This document shows, in pieces, positions 17,405 to 26,214 of a stretch of DNA of 64,000 nt. Location of the stretch: positions 682,001 through 746,000 of the forward strand of contig JAWKKE010000001.1 in assembly GCA_041393415.1 (NCBI GenBank). Direction: 5' to 3'. The DNA is from Thermoleophilia bacterium (GTDB taxonomy: Bacteria > Actinomycetota > Thermoleophilia > UBA2241). The position numbers and the translations under genes are program-made. The notes under the pieces were generated by a model. It saw only the letters and a list, made by a program, of their open reading frames with translations, had not been told where the DNA came from and did no database searches. The first letter of the stretch is position 1; the number at the start of each line of letters is the position of its first letter.

Positions 17405-17824
17405 CTACGCCGGAACGACGAGCACCGGCACCGGCGAATTCTTGATGACTTTGTCGGTCACACTGCCACCGCCCAGAAACCCTGCCACGGATCCCGCGCC
17501 TCGCGAACCGACCACAACCATGTCTGCCCGCTGCTCCTTGACGAAGTCGATGATGCCGACACCCGGCGCGCCCTTCCGGACGAACGCCTCCACATCGACA
17601 CCCGCGCCCGACACATAGCGCTCCTGCAGCATAGCTAGAGTCCGATCTCTGAACGTCATCCACGTCTCGATGCCCGACCCGAACAGCTCGTCGCCAGAGG
17701 AGACCATGTTGAGGACGAGCAGGCGCGCGTGCCACTTGGCAGCGAGCGCGCGCGCCGCCTCGAACGCAGCATCCGCCTGCGAGGAGAAATCGGTGCAGTA
17801 CACAATCACTTTCGGCTCAACCAT
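17405..17824 (-). CDS. universal stress protein (UspA family)
   Basis: A 139-residue single-domain Usp protein. It begins KVIVYCTDFSSQADAAFEAA, has the nucleotide-loop-like VVGSRGAGSVAGFLGGGS near residue 112 and ends PVPVLVVPA. The glycine loop is one residue longer than the textbook ATP-binding motif, as in the UspA at 10871. GGGGAGAGGACG precedes the ATG. It sits between cysteine synthase (124 bases upstream) and the PLP lyase (262 bases downstream), all read leftward. Whether it belongs functionally with them is unclear. Confidence 0.9.
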   Translation of the reverse strand: MVEPKVIVYCTDFSSQADAAFEAARALAAKWHARLLVLNMVSSGDELFGSGIETWMTFRDRTLAMLQERYVSGAGVDVEAFVRKGAPGVGIIDFVKEQRADMVVVGSRGAGSVAGFLGGGSVTDKVIKNSPVPVLVVPA

Positions 17825-17948
17825 CGTCCTCTCCCCCCGTCATTCGTCACCAGTCGTGTCGTCCCCGAGCCACTGGGCCACGAAACCTCGAAAGGACCGT
17901 TGAAGATTTCGTTGCCCGCCCACCTTGGCCACGGCCAATCCGCTGCAA

Positions 17949-18857
17949 TCAGGGCGGACACTTGCCGCAAATGGAACGGAACTGCATCGTGCTCAAATAG
18001 CGATCGCCGCGATCGGGGAGGAGCGTGACTATGGTACCGGTGTCGATCTCCGCGGCAAGGCGCAACGCCACGGCGACGGCGGCGCCGCTGGACGATCCCA
18101 CAAAGAGTCCCTCGCGCAGCGCCAGTGCCTGCGTCGCCTCGAACGCCTCGCCATCCGCAACCATGTACTTGGCGTCCAACTCATCCGGCCTGTAGATGCC
18201 AGGAACCATCGATTCGGTCATGTTCTTGAGCCCTTGTATGGTGTGCCCTTCGACGGGCTCTACGCCGACCACACGCACTGTCGGCTTCACGGACTTCAAG
18301 TAGCCGCCGGTGCCCATGAGCGTACCGGTCGTGCCCATGCCCGCCACGAAGTAGTCGACATCACCACCTGTCTGCTGCATGATCTCGGGCCCCGTGGTCT
18401 CGACATGCGCGAGGACGTTCCAGGGATTGTCGTATTGATTGGGCATGTAGTACCGATCGGGCTCCTGATCAATGAGTCGATGGGCCTCGCGGATCGCTCC
18501 GTCGATCCCCTCCCTGGCGGATGTCAGCGACACCTCAGCCCCTAGCCCCTGGAGGATGAGGCGCCGCTCTGTGCTCACGCACTCCGGCATGCAGAGGTGA
18601 ACGGTGTAGCCTTTGGCCGCACCGATCATGGCGATGGCGATGCCGGTATTGCCCGAGGTGGGCTCGAGAATCGCCTTGCCGCGCGTGAGCGCTCCGCTCG
18701 CCTCGGCCTTCGCGACCATGTAGAGCGCCGGGCGATCCTTGACCGAACCCCCAGGATTGCATCCCTCCAGCTTGCACAGCACACGCACCCGAGGATTCGG
18801 GTTGATGTTGGCCAGCTCGACGAGCGGAGTGTTGCCAATCGCCTGGAGTAGATTCAT
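17949..18857 (-). CDS. cysK: cysteine synthase (O-acetylserine sulfhydrylase) family
   Basis: A 302-residue fold-type II PLP enzyme making cysteine from an activated serine and sulfide. PLP binds Lys40 in GGSVKDRPA. EPTSGNTGIAIA is the asparagine loop, GMGTTGTLMGTGGYLK the phosphate-binding glycine loop, and EGLFVGSSSGAAVA carries the late serine. The sequence leans toward the CysM/cystathionine-beta-synthase-like side, so sulfide donor and acceptor are not certain. The ATG at 18857 with AAGGGGCC upstream gives the conserved MNLLQAIGNTPLVEL start. A longer open frame upstream is not supported. It could use sulfide derived from sulfate imported by the SulP carriers. Confidence 0.9.
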   Translation of the reverse strand: MNLLQAIGNTPLVELANINPNPRVRVLCKLEGCNPGGSVKDRPALYMVAKAEASGALTRGKAILEPTSGNTGIAIAMIGAAKGYTVHLCMPECVSTERRLILQGLGAEVSLTSAREGIDGAIREAHRLIDQEPDRYYMPNQYDNPWNVLAHVETTGPEIMQQTGGDVDYFVAGMGTTGTLMGTGGYLKSVKPTVRVVGVEPVEGHTIQGLKNMTESMVPGIYRPDELDAKYMVADGEAFEATQALALREGLFVGSSSGAAVAVALRLAAEIDTGTIVTLLPDRGDRYLSTMQFRSICGKCPP

Positions 18858-19033
18858 CTCGGCCCCTTCGGGTTGCAGAGTGGGCGCAGCGTACTGTGTA
18901 TATGATAGTGATCGCTCGAGCGCCGTGCGCCGCCCAACCTGCGCCAGCAGGAGCAACGCTTGTTCTGGCACGCACGGCGCTTACACTCAATGTGGAAGCG
19001 CGCTCCGCCGCTCGCCGCACCCGAGAGGACGTC

Positions 19034-20182
19034 ATGGACACAGTTGCAATCATCGTCGTCGCAGTTGTGATTCTACTGCGCCTCTTCCTCCCGCTCACGA
19101 TCCCCTACTGGCCACTGATCGGCGTCATCTCCTGTCTCGTGCTCGACGCCGCCGACCAGTCCATCTTCCAGCAGTTCCCCGACATTCCGCTCGACAACTA
19201 CCAGTCCTACGATAAGGCGCTCGACATCTACTACCTAGCGATCGCCTACCTGGCGACACTGCGCAACTGGACGAACTTGCCGTCGTTCCGTGTCAGTCGC
19301 TTCTTGTACTATTACCGCCTCGTCGGCGTTGTCGCTTTCGAGCTCAGCGGCCTGCGCGCTCTACTTCTCGTCTTCCCAAACACGTTCGAGTACTTCTTCA
19401 TCTTCTGCGAGGGCGTGCGTGCGCGCTGGAACACCGCTCGCATCACCATGGCCGTGGCGCTCGTCGCCGCCGCACTGATCTGGATATTCATCAAGCTGCC
19501 GCAGGAATGGTGGATTCACATCGCCAAGCTCGACATGACCGACTTCATCAAGGAGTCGCTGTTCGGCGCCAGCAAGACCGACTCGTGGGGGACGGTCATC
19601 GCCACCGCACCGCTGGTCCTCGTCGCCCTGCTCGCAGCACTAGCCGTCTTCCTGGTGGTCTGCTGGCTGCTCGTGACCCGGGTTGCGCCACCAGCCGATC
19701 ACCGCCTTAGATTCAAGGCTGATCCTCTCCCCACGGAACTACGCGGAGACGCTCTCTACCGTACCGTGAGAGCGGAGGCCAGGCTCTTCGACCGAGCGCT
19801 CATCGAGAAGATCGTTCTCACAGGCCTCACAAGTATCGTGTTCGCGCAAATGCTTCTCGGTGATGGACTACTGAGCGTTCGCTTCATCTTCGTCGCCCTG
19901 TTCGTGCTTGTGAACGCGATGGTCAGCCAGTGGCTCGCACGTCGCGGCCGTTCCTGGAAGTCCGTCGCCAGCGAGCTCGTCGGCATGATGATCGTCAACT
20001 TCGGAATCGTCACGGCCCTCCTCATCGTCGGCGATCGCATCCTGCGCGTCGTCGACACAGGTCTCCCGCTCTCGATGACGATCTTCACCGTCTTCCTGTT
20101 CACCGTGATCACTGTCCTCTTCGACAGATACCACACGGTGTTTCAGGCGCGCGGCATGGTCGCGCAGCTCCGCGCCAAGTAG
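19034..20182 (+). CDS. multi-pass membrane protein of unknown function
   Basis: I do not recognise this 382-residue protein. It has about ten hydrophobic segments. The first begins at residue 4 (VAIIVVAVVILLRLFLPL), and a polar stretch follows in the middle (residues 218-255, rich in Arg, Asp and Pro). The aromatic-rich region YKALDIYYLAI-like to FLYYYRLVG (about residues 60-105) is unusual. The ATG at 19034 follows GAGAGGACGTC. It is divergent from cysteine synthase, and the intervening 176 bases are AT-richer (TGTATATGATAGTGATC at 18897-18913). No catalytic motif or transporter signature was seen. Confidence 0.8.
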   Translation: MDTVAIIVVAVVILLRLFLPLTIPYWPLIGVISCLVLDAADQSIFQQFPDIPLDNYQSYDKALDIYYLAIAYLATLRNWTNLPSFRVSRFLYYYRLVGVVAFELSGLRALLLVFPNTFEYFFIFCEGVRARWNTARITMAVALVAAALIWIFIKLPQEWWIHIAKLDMTDFIKESLFGASKTDSWGTVIATAPLVLVALLAALAVFLVVCWLLVTRVAPPADHRLRFKADPLPTELRGDALYRTVRAEARLFDRALIEKIVLTGLTSIVFAQMLLGDGLLSVRFIFVALFVLVNAMVSQWLARRGRSWKSVASELVGMMIVNFGIVTALLIVGDRILRVVDTGLPLSMTIFTVFLFTVITVLFDRYHTVFQARGMVAQLRAK

Positions 20183-20208
20183 GCGCCGAGCGAGTAGGCG
20201 CCGAGCTG
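20179..20208 (+). repeat. two tandem copies of a 15-bp unit after a stop codon
   Basis: GTAGGCGCCGAGC occurs at 20179-20191 and again at 20194-20206, a 15-base period. The first copy includes the stop codon of the membrane protein gene. The rest of the gap to 20398 shows no gene, RNA or hairpin I can support. Confidence 0.6.
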
Positions 20209-20398
20209 CCCCAGCTTGTTCGAGGGCTGCTCCACGACGTCGGATCCGGACTGCTGTCGGACAGATTCGCTCAACCCAGAAACGTCCGCGGCCGGAGGCG
20301 ATCGCTCATATGCTGTTCAACTCAGCGCAGGCCACCAGCGACTGCGACAATGCGAGCTCAGCCTGAGCTGCGGTGGCTAACGATCTCGTGAACCGCGG

Positions 20399-21694
20399 TC
20401 ACCCAGCCGTCGCGCGCTCAGGCTCGTGTCCCGGCCGCGCGATCAACCCACTCGCGGCGAGCCGGCGCAGAGCCGTCAGGGCCCACAAGGCGACGGCAAC
20501 TGTCGCGACACCACCAACGCCGAGCGCAACACGCGCGCCGAAGTGTTCCGCGATGAAGCCGATCAGCGGCGAACCAAGCGGCGTCGATCCAAGAAAGACC
20601 ATCGCCCACAGCGCCATCACACGGCCGCGCATAGCCTCGACTGAGTTGAGCTGCAGCAGAGAGTTCGCAGTGGCGATGAACATGATGCTCGCAGCGCCCA
20701 TGGGCACCAGCAACGCCATGCCGACGAGAAGCGTGGGCGCTGCCGCGACCGCGAGAATCAAGAGACCGAACGCAGCAGCGAGCGCCACAAGCTGCCGATG
20801 GCTGGGGCGCTGCCACGCGGCCAGGAACAGACCGCCGGCCAGCGCTCCAGCGCCCATGGCAACAGTCAGCGCACCATAAGTCTCCGCGCCACGGTGAAAG
20901 ACATCCTCAGCATAGAGCGGCAGAACGATGGTGAAGTTGTAGGCCAGCGTTCCCGCGCCGGCCATCATGAGCAGCGGAATGCGCAGCTCCCATGAGGACC
21001 ACGCGTACTGCAGGCCCGCGCGGATCTGACCTCGCGCGGCGATGATCGGTGGCCGGCGATGAAGCTCCTCCGGCCGCATCGCGACCAGCGCCAGGATGAC
21101 CGCGGCAAACGAAACCGCATTGGCGAAGAAGGCCCATTCCAAGCCCACCGTCGCGATGAGTGCTGCCGCAAGAGCCGGGCCGATGACGCGTGAAGCGTTG
21201 ACGATGATGCTGTTGAGGGCCACAGCGTTGGGCAACTGCTCGGGACCAGTCATCTCGACGACGAAGCTCTGGCGAGCCGGGTTGTCGACGGCGTTGATGA
21301 TCCCGTAGACGAGTGCGAGTGCCCAAACCATCCAAAGACGTACCGATCCGCTTGCGGTGATCGCCCAAAGCGCCGCCGCCTGTGCCGTGAAGGCCACCTC
21401 TGTCGCCAGCAACAGCCTGCGCTTGTCCAAACGATCGGCGAAGAGGCCGCCGACCGCGCCAACGAGAAGAACGGGCCCAAACTGAAGCGCCGCAGTGACG
21501 CCCAGATCGAAGGCGTTGTGCGTGAGCTGGAGCACGAGCCAGTACTGGGCGACCGATTGCATCCAAGTGCCGCTCTGTGAGATGAGCTGGCCGATGAACC
21601 AAAGGCGGTAGTTGCGCGTGCGCAGAGAACGGAACGTTCGACGCAGGAGCGAGAGGGCGCGGTTTGCGCGCTTGACCTCGACCAGGCCGCTCAC
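20399..21694 (-). CDS. MFS transporter, EntS/MFS_3-like
   Basis: A 431-residue major facilitator with 12 predicted helices. The opening FRSLRTRNYRLWFIGQLISQSGTWMQSVAQ is split here only for length and is typical of the EntS/MFS_3 group, as are GGLFADRLDKRRLL (the helix 2-3 loop) and DNPARQSFV in the middle. Relatives export siderophores, drugs or metabolites. Its start overlaps the stop of the upstream MarR gene by four bases (ATGA), so the repressor and pump are made together. That pairing suggests efflux of the small molecule sensed by the MarR protein. The substrate is unknown. Confidence 0.88.
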   Translation of the reverse strand: MSGLVEVKRANRALSLLRRTFRSLRTRNYRLWFIGQLISQSGTWMQSVAQYWLVLQLTHNAFDLGVTAALQFGPVLLVGAVGGLFADRLDKRRLLLATEVAFTAQAAALWAITASGSVRLWMVWALALVYGIINAVDNPARQSFVVEMTGPEQLPNAVALNSIIVNASRVIGPALAAALIATVGLEWAFFANAVSFAAVILALVAMRPEELHRRPPIIAARGQIRAGLQYAWSSWELRIPLLMMAGAGTLAYNFTIVLPLYAEDVFHRGAETYGALTVAMGAGALAGGLFLAAWQRPSHRQLVALAAAFGLLILAVAAAPTLLVGMALLVPMGAASIMFIATANSLLQLNSVEAMRGRVMALWAMVFLGSTPLGSPLIGFIAEHFGARVALGVGGVATVAVALWALTALRRLAASGLIARPGHEPERATAG

Positions 21695-22161
21695 GGCTCG
21701 TCCTCGAGGAGTTTCTCGAGCACGGGAAGCGCCGCGCGCAAGCGAGCCACTTCTGCCTCATCCAAACGCTCCAGGCGCTCCACGAGATGTGCCGTCTTGA
21801 GTTGCCGAGCGTGTCGCACGAGTCGCTTTCCGTTCGTCGTTATGCGCACGACAGAACAGCGGCGGTCGGCCGCGTGAGTCTCACGACACACAAGCCCACG
21901 TGCCTCGAGTCTCGCGACGAGACGAGTGACGCTTGGCGGTGTGACCCGCTCGCGTCCGGCCAACTGACCGAGCGTCATGGGGCCGTGCATTTCGATCGTC
22001 ACGAGCGCCGACACGAGCGATGGCGTGAGATCGGCAGCAGCATGGCGACGAAGCTGGCGCGCCAGTCGATTCACGACCAAACGTAGACCCGCAGCGAGTT
22101 CCGGATCTGCCAGAAGCGCCGGCGTCTCGAATGTCTCGGACTTGGGTCGGCCAGCGGTCAT
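21691..22161 (-). CDS. MarR-family transcriptional regulator
   Basis: A 156-residue winged-helix regulator. The helix-turn-helix runs through MTLGQLAGRERVTPPSVTRL, the wing is RETHAADRRCSVVRIT, and dimerisation helices flank it. It is coupled to the MFS gene by a four-base overlap, and a palindrome lies just 5 bases upstream of its start. The usual model is repression of its own operon, relieved by a small ligand. The ATG at 22161 has no strong ribosome binding site, and the operator sits where one would be. Ligand unknown. Confidence 0.9.
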   Translation of the reverse strand: MTAGRPKSETFETPALLADPELAAGLRLVVNRLARQLRRHAAADLTPSLVSALVTIEMHGPMTLGQLAGRERVTPPSVTRLVARLEARGLVCRETHAADRRCSVVRITTNGKRLVRHARQLKTAHLVERLERLDEAEVARLRAALPVLEKLLEDEP

Positions 22162-22166
22162 GACGA

Positions 22167-22183
22167 TTAGTTTACCACACTAA
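22167..22183. promoter_or_regulatory. likely MarR operator
   Basis: Inverted repeat TTAGT-(7)-ACTAA in an unusually AT-rich patch, ending 5 bases from the marR start codon. Position and shape suit autorepression of the marR-MFS operon. The patch also implies a very short or absent leader. Confidence 0.5.
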
Positions 22184-22233
22184 CTATCAGACTGCAGGGC
22201 ACCTGCTTTCTTGCGCCCGGCGGAATGGGTTGG

Positions 22234-22890
22234 CTACGCCAAGCCCATCCGACGAAGCGCTGCCTCACCGTAACCGAAGAAGTGCGCGGTCTCGTGAAGC
22301 ACGACAAGGCGGATGCGCTGCACCAGCGCCGCGCGTGTGGTCTCCACACGCTCGAGATTGGCGCGAAAGAGGTGAATGGTATCGGCGTACGGCGCCCCAA
22401 AGCTCGCCGACCGCGCCGCCAGCGGCACGCCATGGTAGAGACCGAGGACGCGCGGGTCGATGCCGTCGGCCACCATCTCCACGGAGGGACGGTCGGCGAT
22501 CAGAATGGCGACGTTGGCCAACTGTTCGAGGTTCTCCGGCGGAAGCTCCGCCAGCGCTGCCTCGGCCGCCGCTTCGAACTCCTCGAGGGTGAGTAGCCAT
22601 GGCCGGCGATCGGCGGCGGCGTCCAGTCGCAAGACCGCCATCCACTCCGCGCTCATTCCGTCACGATCACCGCTCTCCTCAAGAGCGCGGCCGAGCAGGT
22701 AGCGGGCATCCGCCTCAAAGGCCGACGGCAGCGGCCGCGCAACGAGATGGCGCAGGCGCAGCGCTGCCGCGCGTGGGTCACCGGCGGCCAGAAGTCGTTG
22801 CGCCTCGTGCAGATCCACAACAATGCGCGACGCCTCTGAGTCGACGCCCCAAGCGCCGGGTTGATCGTGCGAGTGGGAATCGTCGCTCAT
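22234..22890 (-). CDS. zincin-like metallopeptidase (DUF1025 type) with TPR-like N-terminus
   Basis: A 218-residue protein. Residues 20-100 form short helical repeats (AQRLLAAGDPRAAALRLRHL, ADARYLLGRALEESGD) that look TPR-like. The C-terminal half has the MMP-like DUF1025 domain: LEQLANVAILIADRPS, VLGLYHGVPLA, DTIHLFRANLE and the zinc motif VVLHETAHFFG (HExxH). Such proteins are predicted cytosolic metallopeptidases with unknown substrates. A GATGAGGTC element precedes the ATG. It is divergent from the formamidase gene across a 176-base gap that contains that gene's promoter. Confidence 0.8.
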   Translation of the reverse strand: MSDDSHSHDQPGAWGVDSEASRIVVDLHEAQRLLAAGDPRAAALRLRHLVARPLPSAFEADARYLLGRALEESGDRDGMSAEWMAVLRLDAAADRRPWLLTLEEFEAAAEAALAELPPENLEQLANVAILIADRPSVEMVADGIDPRVLGLYHGVPLAARSASFGAPYADTIHLFRANLERVETTRAALVQRIRLVVLHETAHFFGYGEAALRRMGLA

Positions 22891-23005
22891 GACCTCATCA
22901 TAGCCGCAGGCGACGAGTCCGCTCGCACGTGCCGCCAGCCCGGTCAGCCAGAGTTACCACCAGCATTTGTGCGACTCACTGCCTCCACATTCCCAGCACT
23001 AGCCG

Positions 23006-23034
23006 TTGTCAATACCGCCATTTCGCCGTACCTT
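23006..23034 (+). promoter_or_regulatory. sigma-70-type promoter for the formamidase gene
   Basis: TTGTCA at 23006-23011, 17-base spacer, TACCTT at 23029-23034. Transcription would begin near 23041, leaving a 25-base leader that contains the GGAGG site. Confidence 0.6.
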
Positions 23035-23066
23035 CGACTCATCCCTAGATGATGGAGGTGTCCAGA

Positions 23067-24269
23067 ATGTCGCACACCGTCGACTTCACTCACTCCGGCG
23101 TCTCTCGCTTCCCCGATCGCGACCTCGGTGTCAAGAGGTTTCACTGTGAGGTGGGTGTCGCGCTGGCTGATCAGAAGCACCTCGGACACAACCGATGGCA
23201 CCCCGACATCCCGCCGCTTCACGAGGTCGGCCTCGGCGACGAAGTAATTCTCGAGGCCGGCGGTTACGACGACTACCAGTTGAAAGACGTAGACGACGAC
23301 CAAGACGTCCGCGATTTCGATCTCACCCGAACCCACCCCATGACCGGGCCGATCAAGGTCGACGGCGTGAAAGCCGGAGATCTCCTGGTCGTCGACGTGC
23401 TGGACATCCAGCCCCTCTCGGGTATCGGCTACTCCAACATCCTCCCCGGCATGGGTGGTCCGTTGGCGAACTGGTTCCCGAAGGGGTACAAGACCGTCTG
23501 GGATCTTCACGGAACCACCGCGACGAGCCGTCAGATCCCCGGCGTTGAGATTCCAGCATTGAGTCACCCCGGCGTGATCGGCGTGGCTCCCTCACACGAA
23601 CTCCTCGAGCAGTGGAACAAACGCGAGGACCCGCTGATCGAGCAGGGGCTGGCGGCGCCCCGGAGCGACGCGAGGTCGACCGCGGTGTTGCGAACGCTCG
23701 AGGGTGACGAGTGGGCACGTGTGGCCGAGACGGCAGCACGCACAGTGCCCCCACGCGAGAACGGCGGCAATCTCGACATCAAGAACCTCTCACGCGGCTC
23801 ACGTGTCTACTTCCCCGTGTTCGTCGACGGAGGCCTGCTCTCGACCGGCGACTTCCACTTCGCCGAGGGAGACGGCGAGATCACGTGGAACGCCATCGAG
23901 ATGGACGGCGTGGGGTGGTACCGATTCGACGTCATCAAGGGCGGCATGGCCAAGTATGGGATCAGGACGCCGATGCTCAGACCGTCACCGATCGATCCGA
24001 ACTTCGGCACCCGCTATCTCACCTTCACAGGGTTGAGTGCCGCCGGCTCTGAGCAGAAGTACCTCGACGCGACGATGGCCGCCGTGCAAGCTGTCGAGCA
24101 GGCGATCGAGTACCTCGGCAAGTTCGGTTACACACCCGAACAGGCCTACACCATCATTAGTGTCGCACCTTGCGAGATGCACATCGGCGGCATCGTCGAC
24201 ATCCCAAATGCAGCCGTTACGCTGAAGTTGCCGCTCGACATCTTCGACCAGGACATCCTGCCCCGGTAG
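23067..24269 (+). CDS. fmdA: formamidase/acetamidase
   Basis: Hydrolyses formamide or short amides to ammonia and the acid. The 400-residue protein fits the FmdA_AmdA family. It opens MSHTVDFTHSG, then has HNRWHPDIPP, RTHPMTGPIKVDGVKAGDLLVV-type residues (seen as separate short blocks), LSHPGVIGVAPS, FHFAEGDGEI and AYTIISVAPCEMHIGGIVD with the family's conserved Cys. The ATG at 23067 has GGAGG 8 bases upstream; two earlier in-frame codons are less likely. It has its own promoter and converges with a SulP gene. Together with the arginine deiminase and the right-end hydrolase operon it suggests scavenging of nitrogen from small amides. Confidence 0.93.
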   Translation: MSHTVDFTHSGVSRFPDRDLGVKRFHCEVGVALADQKHLGHNRWHPDIPPLHEVGLGDEVILEAGGYDDYQLKDVDDDQDVRDFDLTRTHPMTGPIKVDGVKAGDLLVVDVLDIQPLSGIGYSNILPGMGGPLANWFPKGYKTVWDLHGTTATSRQIPGVEIPALSHPGVIGVAPSHELLEQWNKREDPLIEQGLAAPRSDARSTAVLRTLEGDEWARVAETAARTVPPRENGGNLDIKNLSRGSRVYFPVFVDGGLLSTGDFHFAEGDGEITWNAIEMDGVGWYRFDVIKGGMAKYGIRTPMLRPSPIDPNFGTRYLTFTGLSAAGSEQKYLDATMAAVQAVEQAIEYLGKFGYTPEQAYTIISVAPCEMHIGGIVDIPNAAVTLKLPLDIFDQDILPR

Positions 24270-24291
24270 CGGCTCGCGCACATCGATCAGG

Positions 24292-26025
24292 CTACTGCTC
24301 GCGACTGCTCGCCGCCCTCTCCGCCACACACCGGCGGTACGCCTCGAGCACATCGTGAGCATCGGCGTAAAGGTGATCCTCGCCGACTGTCGCGAGTAGG
24401 TTGTCGCGCTTCAGTTCGGCGACGATGGGGTCCGAAACATCGCAGAGGACGAACGTTACCCCCTGCTGGCGCAGCTCGGCGATCACCGACTCGAGCACCG
24501 CCGATCCTGAGTAGTCGATATCCTGAATGCTGCCAGCCTCCAGACACAGCCACCGCACCCGTCGCGGCGTCGCAGAAACGATCTCGCGAACGTCTTCCGC
24601 GAAGCGCGCGGCGTTGGCGTAATACAGGCCGGCACCGAAGCGGTACACCAGCAGGCCCTCCGCCGCCTCTTCGTGGCTCTTCAGCGGGCGCGTGCCCCAA
24701 CCCCCCTTGCCGGTCGGAACGAGAAGCTTGCTGTACGGTCGGTAGCTGTGGCGCAGATGCGCTATGACCGACAGCAGCATCGCCAGCAGAATGCCCTGCT
24801 CCACGCCGACGAACACCACCGTGACCGCAGTGATCAACGCGACGGCGAACTCGACCGGCCGTCGATGCAAGATGTCGTTCATCCCCCTGACATCCACGAG
24901 TTCCACGCCGATCAGGAAGACCACGGAGGACAACACGCTGGCCGGCATGTAGCTCAGCGGCTTTGTCAAGAACAGGAGGACGATCAGCACCACAGCCGCC
25001 ATGGTGAGTTGGGAGAGTTGCGAGCGACCCCCGGCGTTGTCGACCATCGCGGTCTTGGTCGGACTGCCGTTGACCACGAATGCGCCGGTCACGCCGGCGC
25101 CAACGTTGGCGATGCTCAAGCCGACTAGGTCGACGTTCTCATCGAACTCGTCGTTGAACTTGGCGGCATACGCCCGCGATGTCGCCGCACTCTGCGCGAG
25201 GATGACGACGAAGAGAGAAAAGGACGTGACGAAGAGCGACATCCAGTCCCCGGCGGAGATGCTGGGAAGAGCGAGATGAGGGAGTCCAGATGGCACAGAG
25301 CCCAACGTGGCGACGCCGTCGGCAGAGAGATCGAGCACCGCACTCGCAACGATCGCGCCGATGACGGCAATGAGTGCCCACGGAACCCTGTGCAATAGCT
25401 TGCCGCCGAGGAAGATGATGAGCAGCACCGCCGCCGAGATCACGACCGTCGGCCAGTTCACCTTCTCGAAGTCCTTGAGTGTATTGATCACCTGCGCGAC
25501 GGGGTTGCCGCCGCGCTTGGGGATCCCAAAGAGACCCGAGAACTCGCCACACGCCACCTGAATGCCGACACCGGTGAGGAAGCCGATGAGCACCGTCCGC
25601 GAGAGAAAGTCGGCAAGAAATCCCAGGCGCAGGACGCGGGCGATAAGCAGATAGGCGCCCGTGATGATCGCCATCACGCCGGCTAGGCCGACGTAGTCCG
25701 GCGATGCCGTGGCTGCCAGGCCTGCCAGACTGGCAGCCATGATGGCGGCCGTTGCCGAGTCGGCCCCAACTACGAGATGCCGTGACGAACCGAGAAGGGC
25801 AAAGAGAACAACCGGGATGAGGATCGTATAGAGGCCAGTGATCACCGGCATGCCGGCAATTGAGGTGTAACCCATGACCTCAGGAATCGCCAGAGCTGCC
25901 AAGGTGATCCCCGCCACGATCTCCCCCGGCAGGCGCTTTCCGTCGAAGGGGCGGAGGCCCGAAAGAAGGAAGACAGGGAGGTGACGCTGCGTCGCCCCTG
26001 CGTCAGTCTCTCGTGCCTTGTTCAC
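24292..26025 (-). CDS. SulP-family anion transporter with STAS domain (SulP-B)
   Basis: A 577-residue SulP carrier. The membrane domain opens with ALAIPEVMGYTSIAGMPVIT and contains SSRHLVVGADSATAAIMA. The C-terminal STAS domain has QDIDYSGSAVLESVIAELRQ. I choose the GTG at 26025 with TGAGGT just upstream; the frame stays open to an ATG at 26160, which would add a low-complexity Arg-rich segment. Closest in style to SulP-A at 6823. It lies 190 bases downstream of SulP-C on the same strand. Substrate could be sulfate, bicarbonate or an organic anion. Confidence 0.88.
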   Translation of the reverse strand: MNKARETDAGATQRHLPVFLLSGLRPFDGKRLPGEIVAGITLAALAIPEVMGYTSIAGMPVITGLYTILIPVVLFALLGSSRHLVVGADSATAAIMAASLAGLAATASPDYVGLAGVMAIITGAYLLIARVLRLGFLADFLSRTVLIGFLTGVGIQVACGEFSGLFGIPKRGGNPVAQVINTLKDFEKVNWPTVVISAAVLLIIFLGGKLLHRVPWALIAVIGAIVASAVLDLSADGVATLGSVPSGLPHLALPSISAGDWMSLFVTSFSLFVVILAQSAATSRAYAAKFNDEFDENVDLVGLSIANVGAGVTGAFVVNGSPTKTAMVDNAGGRSQLSQLTMAAVVLIVLLFLTKPLSYMPASVLSSVVFLIGVELVDVRGMNDILHRRPVEFAVALITAVTVVFVGVEQGILLAMLLSVIAHLRHSYRPYSKLLVPTGKGGWGTRPLKSHEEAAEGLLVYRFGAGLYYANAARFAEDVREIVSATPRRVRWLCLEAGSIQDIDYSGSAVLESVIAELRQQGVTFVLCDVSDPIVAELKRDNLLATVGEDHLYADAHDVLEAYRRCVAERAASSREQ

Positions 26026-26214
26026 AACGACCTCAGGGGCACGTGAGTTGCGTCGAATGATGCGATCCTGACCCCTCCCCGACCTGTCGTTGGCACGCCC
26101 AGAGCCGATTCTTTCCTCCGGGGCACGGCAGGTCAACGGCACGTGGACCAGAACCACCACCCAGAGGACGCAAAGACGGCCGAGCCTCGCTAGCAGCCAT
26201 CACGGAGCCGCCAT

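Noticed and set aside
20183..20398. Possible tRNA or small RNA gene
   Set aside because: No T-loop-like sequence, no cloverleaf arms and no promoter-terminator pair could be found.
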